Of a DNA stretch of 64,000 bases, positions 61,125 through 64,000 are shown one piece after another. Within the stretch, counting starts at the first letter, position 1. Each line of letters starts with the position of its first letter. The DNA is taken from contig QJNS01000011.1 of the NCBI GenBank assembly GCA_004154925.1, positions 186,001 to 250,000 on the forward strand, given 5' to 3'. The notes below the pieces were generated by a model. It ran no database searches, was not told the origin of the DNA, and worked only from the letters and a program-made list of their open reading frames with translations. The DNA comes from Monosporascus cannonballus (taxonomy: Eukaryota; Ascomycota; Sordariomycetes; Xylariales). A program made the position numbers and the translations under genes.

Positions 61125-61693
61125 TTAGACGCCGATCTGGGACATGTTGGGCCCCCTGCGGATGGAGGAGCCGCCGCGTCGGTAGTCCTTGAAGACGTAG
61201 AACAGGGTACCGACGAAGGCGACGAACAGGAACCACAGAAAGACGGTGCTCGCCTGGATCTGGCGGCAGCGCTTTTCGTCGTCCCAGGAGCCGAACGCGA
61301 TGTAGCCGGGATCCTTGCCCCCCTGCGGCAAGAAGATTAAAAACGTCAGTAAAGTTGCTACAACGGGGAAGAAGGGGAATCGTGACTCACCAAGTTGCTG
61401 CAGTTGACGGCGCCGAGTTTGGCGGCTAACGCGATGGCAGCGATGAGGGTGAACAGTACGGCGAGGCCGTCCAGGACCAACGTGACGATGGGAACGGCGA
61501 TGGCGGAGACGAAGTGCATCGCAACACCGTAGAGCACGGCGATCCAGCTCAGCGCGCAGACGAACATGACGAAGTTGAGGGCGGTGTTCCCGACGTTGCC
61601 GCCGTTGGTCGCTATGGCGTTGCCGATCAAGGCGGTCGTCAGGAGCACCCAGAGGAATTGCAGGATGCGCAGGATGGATCTGATCATCTCCAT
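61125..61693 (-). CDS. MARVEL-domain (membrane-associating) protein, two exons
   Basis: Exons on the minus strand are 61693-61391 and 61322-61125, with a 68-nt intron (61390-61323; GTGAGT donor, CCGCAG acceptor, phase 0). The product is 166 residues and reads through the junction as VNCSNL-GGKDPGYIAFGSW. There are four hydrophobic segments: about 8-27 (LQFLWVLLTTALIGNAI), 39-60, 66-92 (IAVPIVTLVLDGLAVLFTLI) and 126-145 (TVFLWFLFVAFVGTLFYVF). Between segments 3 and 4 lies a short loop with two cysteines (NCSNL, EKRCRQIQA). This is the four-helix MARVEL layout with the C...C loop typical of fungal members, which act in membrane apposition, eisosome-like plasma-membrane domains and secretion (Nce102 is the studied relative). 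The cytosolic tail is basic (YRRGGSSIRRG). Length and codon use are normal and there is no RIP. The ATG at 61693 is followed by a second one two codons later, and either could be used. Confidence 0.88.
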
Positions 61694-62602
61694 GTTGGGC
61701 AGCTGATTAACCGGGTCGTGATTGTTCTGCGGATGTGTGTATAAAGGGGTATTACGGTTATTATGATGCTGGAAACTGAGATTGTGTGAACCAAAACGGC
61801 CTTGTAATTTATCAATGGATTGTGCGATGCGGGCGATGGTAACAAAAGAATTCTTCTTGTTGTTGTTGTGCGAAAGGCGCGATTCTCGGCAACAGGTTCT
61901 AGGAATCTCAGATGATGTTGGACGGGTAGCAAGGTTAACAGGGATGCAGGCAACCCTGGGTGGTCAGTACCTATCGAATTGGGTTTTGTGGTCGTGTGAA
62001 CTTTTCCTCCTTTTCGAAGGGAGGATCGTCTGATAACTGCTTTTTATTCATGCGCCAGGCCAATCGATGATGCTTGCCGATGTTCTTGGTGCAAGAGGAA
62101 TGTGTTAATGGGGGGTGGCCAATGACCTCATACCCTTGCAGTGCATTTAAGCTTAGCCCAATTAAAGTCAACACTGGAGGGGCGGGGGACCCTACTAGGG
62201 AAGCTTTAACACGGCGGCACGTAATAGAAGGGGGTCCAGTCGAACTTAGAATTTGCAAGAGAAGAAAGTGGGATGACAACAGCATCAAATTTATCATGAA
62301 CATAAAAGGGAAAGAAAGGTAGACCAAAGGAAAAATAAATACAACTTGGAAGCTCGTTCGCAACAGAACTGACATCCCACTTCATCTCTCTACTTGTACG
62401 TAAAGCTACGCTGTTGACCGGCCACTCAACCCCTGTACGACCCCCGGACCCTGCTATCAAGACTGTGCTGTATTAACGTAAAGAACCTCTGCTGTATGCT
62501 AGGCGCGATAAGATCCACTCCCCGCCCCGATCGCCCAGGCTTTAAGGCTCATCAGTCAGTAACCTAGACTAGTCTCCGATGTGGCTTGATGTTATGGGTT
62601 AC
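61694..62602. other. Intergenic upstream of the MARVEL gene
   Basis: It should hold the promoter and 5' UTR of the minus-strand MARVEL gene. Several overlapping frames of 80-130 codons occur on both strands but none has motifs or convincing splice sites. No repeats are seen. Confidence 0.45.
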
Positions 62603-63022
62603 CTAGCTCGGAGGGAGTAGAGAAAAGTTCCGGGGGAGTAGAACGAACGTGGCGCAGCAGCAAGCTCGGAGGGAGTAGAAAACGCCAAGCTTATTTTTTT
62701 AAAAATTAATCCGATACGTCGCAATTGCTTAGCAAATGCAATTAAAAAATTACTATTAACTATATAACAACTGCGTAGCATATGCTTAGTAAATACATTT
62801 AAAAAGTTACTATTAACTATATAACAATTACGTAATATATGTTTAACAAATTCTTTTTTTATAAAAAAATAATTTAAAAAATTTTCTATTATCAATAATG
62901 TTGCATTTGCTCAGCAAATGCTCTTACTAGACATTATAATTTTTCCGACGTTTGGGCCGTCTAATTTCAATAAAGATGTGGCTGAGCTCCCCCGGAGCTT
63001 TTCTCTCCTCCCTCCGAGCTAG
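62603..63022. mobile_element. 420-bp MITE-like element with ~40-bp TIRs
   Basis: CTAGCTCGGAGGGAG at 62603-62617 has its inverse at 63008-63022. The inverted match continues through GAGAAAAG and TCCGGGGGAG, about 38-40 bp in all with a few mismatches. A third, partial copy of the motif (AGCTCGGAGGGAGTAGA) lies internally at 62662-62678. The middle (62690-62940) is A+T-rich and holds tandem repeats; no coding capacity. A TA target (Tc1/mariner-type) is possible because the ends read CTAG, but the duplication cannot be proven. It sits in gene-type DNA and is not RIP-mutated in its TIRs. Confidence 0.72.
62720..62865. repeat. 57-bp tandem repeat inside the MITE-like element
   Basis: TACTATTAACTATATAACAA occurs at 62751 and again at 62808, a 57-bp period. 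The linked motif GCTTAGCAAATGCAAT / GCTTAGTAAATACATT / GTTTAACAAATTC occurs three times. CATTTGCTCAGCAAATG (62906-62922) repeats the theme once more as an inverted repeat. Confidence 0.75.
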
Positions 63023-63876
63023 AACCCGGATGTTATGCTGTGCTTTGTTCGGCAATAGACCCAGCAACGGCGTCTAGGGGTGCCGCACACACATGCATAA
63101 TAATTATGGGCTTTCCAGTCCAGGGTTACCTAGAGCGCTTAAAATAGGAAGAACACAAATGCATTGGGCAGCCACAAGCCGATCATCCTAAACTCCTTTG
63201 CTGCTGTCTTCTCGTCAGTACTCCTGCTAGGTGGTATTCGTGGGCTGCAGAGGCCTAGTAAACAAGGCATTGAGCCTACCCGGTTGCTAGGCAGCGCCGC
63301 TCTTGATTGAATTTACCAAGTTTCTCGTCATGGACGGCAATTCGAATCACCTCTAATGTCCGGCCATTGACGCATGCAGCATATACTATGTAACACATCT
63401 GCACCACTGTAGCTCCTCGATCTTAACGCGATACCGACGCTGGACATCTGGACTCAGGCCGGTTCTGCCGCTTCGCCATTGAAAACCAGCACCCGGGTGG
63501 CACCCGTCACCTTGTTTGTTAAAGCCATTAATTGTCGTGCAACAGGTACTTTTGATATCGCGTGCCTCGGAAAATATCACCTAGATACGAAGTTAGGTAA
63601 TCTGTAGAGACTTCCGGACCGAGAGACGAGCCCCGGCCACTGCCTCGCTCCATGTAGGCAAATTCTGTTAATTGAAAGGCCGAGATTCGAATCTCCTCAT
63701 CTTGAAACCCAGACGCCTACGGAACCGCTTTCAAAGTGCGGTCGGGTTTACAGATATTCAACTAGACTGTCTCCTAGCTATGCAATTAGGAAAAGCGTCC
63801 CAATTCTAGGGTTGTTGTAAACCGATAAGTCTAGAACCGTGAATACCTCCAACCCTCTCAGCCCCAGCATCACGGT
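63023..63876. other. No gene recognised
   Basis: Ordinary composition downstream of the minus-strand sugar dehydrogenase exon. A GAGATTCGAATCTC T-arm-like palindrome at about 63682 has no matching acceptor or anticodon arms. A 64-codon minus frame (63386-63580) has no motif. Confidence 0.4.
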
Positions 63877-64000
63877 CTAAGCACCGGTAATCACGAATAG
63901 TTCCCCGGTAGCGTCGCTTGTCATGAACAGCCGCCCCTTCGGGTCGAATGCCAACCCGGTCGGCCGGAAACAATTACGAGGGCATTGCGAGTTATCCCGA
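63877..64000 (-). CDS. PQQ-dependent sugar dehydrogenase (sorbosone/pyranose dehydrogenase, AA12-like), C-terminal end only
   Basis: On the minus strand a frame enters from beyond the right edge and stops with TAG at 63879-63877. The 40 visible residues read RDNSQCPRNCFRPTGLAFDP, then KGRLFMTSDATGELFVITGA. This is the last blade of the six-bladed propeller of glucose/sorbosone dehydrogenases. The CP..CFRP.GLAFD..GRLF.TSD.TGE.F.I sequence is characteristic of fungal secreted PQQ pyranose dehydrogenases (CAZy AA12 type), extracellular enzymes that oxidise sugars with PQQ and can pass electrons to lytic polysaccharide monooxygenases. The end agrees with the family's usual C-terminus of the catalytic domain, so no carbohydrate-binding module follows. 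No damage is seen. Everything upstream lies outside the window. Confidence 0.8.
   Translation of the reverse strand, partial: RDNSQCPRNCFRPTGLAFDPKGRLFMTSDATGELFVITGA

Noticed and set aside
63675..63705. T-arm-like GAGATTCGAATCTC, possible tRNA
   Set aside because: No acceptor stem, D-arm or anticodon arm at the right distances.
1..64000. CRISPR arrays, rRNA genes, bacterial operons or telomere repeats
   Set aside because: No regularly spaced repeats, no rRNA-like stretch, and TTAGGG occurs only as single units (for example at a MITE end), not as arrays.

Overview
The window looks like a nuclear segment from a filamentous ascomycete (Pezizomycotina-type). The evidence is short introns with GTAAGT/GTGAGT donors, CTNAC-like branch sites and AG acceptors, plus fungal gene families and a very A+T-rich block with the scars of repeat-induced point mutation (RIP). 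In that block C:G to T:A changes turn Gln, Arg and Trp codons into stops and Asp into Asn. I cannot name the species.

Layout. (1) 1-7802, ordinary base composition and gene-poor: a three-exon HVA1/Tudor-type gene (2964-3310), an F-box gene (3709-4602), a two-exon secreted and probably GPI-anchored protein (4977-5707, minus), and the last exon of a FAD-linked oxidoreductase left as a relic (6760-6996). (2) 7803-59960, a TE graveyard with an abrupt left edge exactly at a transposon end. (3) 59961-64000, ordinary composition again: a MARVEL-domain membrane protein (61125-61693, minus), a 420-bp MITE-like element, and the last exon of a PQQ sugar dehydrogenase running off the right edge (minus).

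The TE block can be partly unpicked from target-site duplications (TSDs). A 10.7-kb terminal-inverted-repeat element (7803-18530) has an inverted 2.7-kb relative at 48461-51133; both have TTRCCTCA ends and 8-bp TSDs, and I could not assign the superfamily. The 10.7-kb copy landed on the edge of an older hAT-like MITE, so the same 8-bp target now occurs three times. A relic of an aldo/keto reductase survives between this MITE and a 520-bp TIR element. Next come a Ty3/Gypsy remnant (D), an inverted pair of Fot1/pogo transposons, and a Gypsy element A interrupted by a complete, different Gypsy element (31333-36937, TSD ATACT). A 3' LTR (Z) is then split into two halves, 42284-42480 and about 59777-59960, by two further Gypsy elements of A's family: B (42481-52640) and C (52647-59771). 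B carries its own nested LTRs, one of which received the 2.7-kb element. C carries a well-preserved solo LTR.

No operon-like cooperation is visible. The intact genes are independent and lie outside the A+T-rich block. The biological story is the nested, datable TE architecture and its RIP inactivation, with a candidate secreted protein about 2 kb from the edge of the block.
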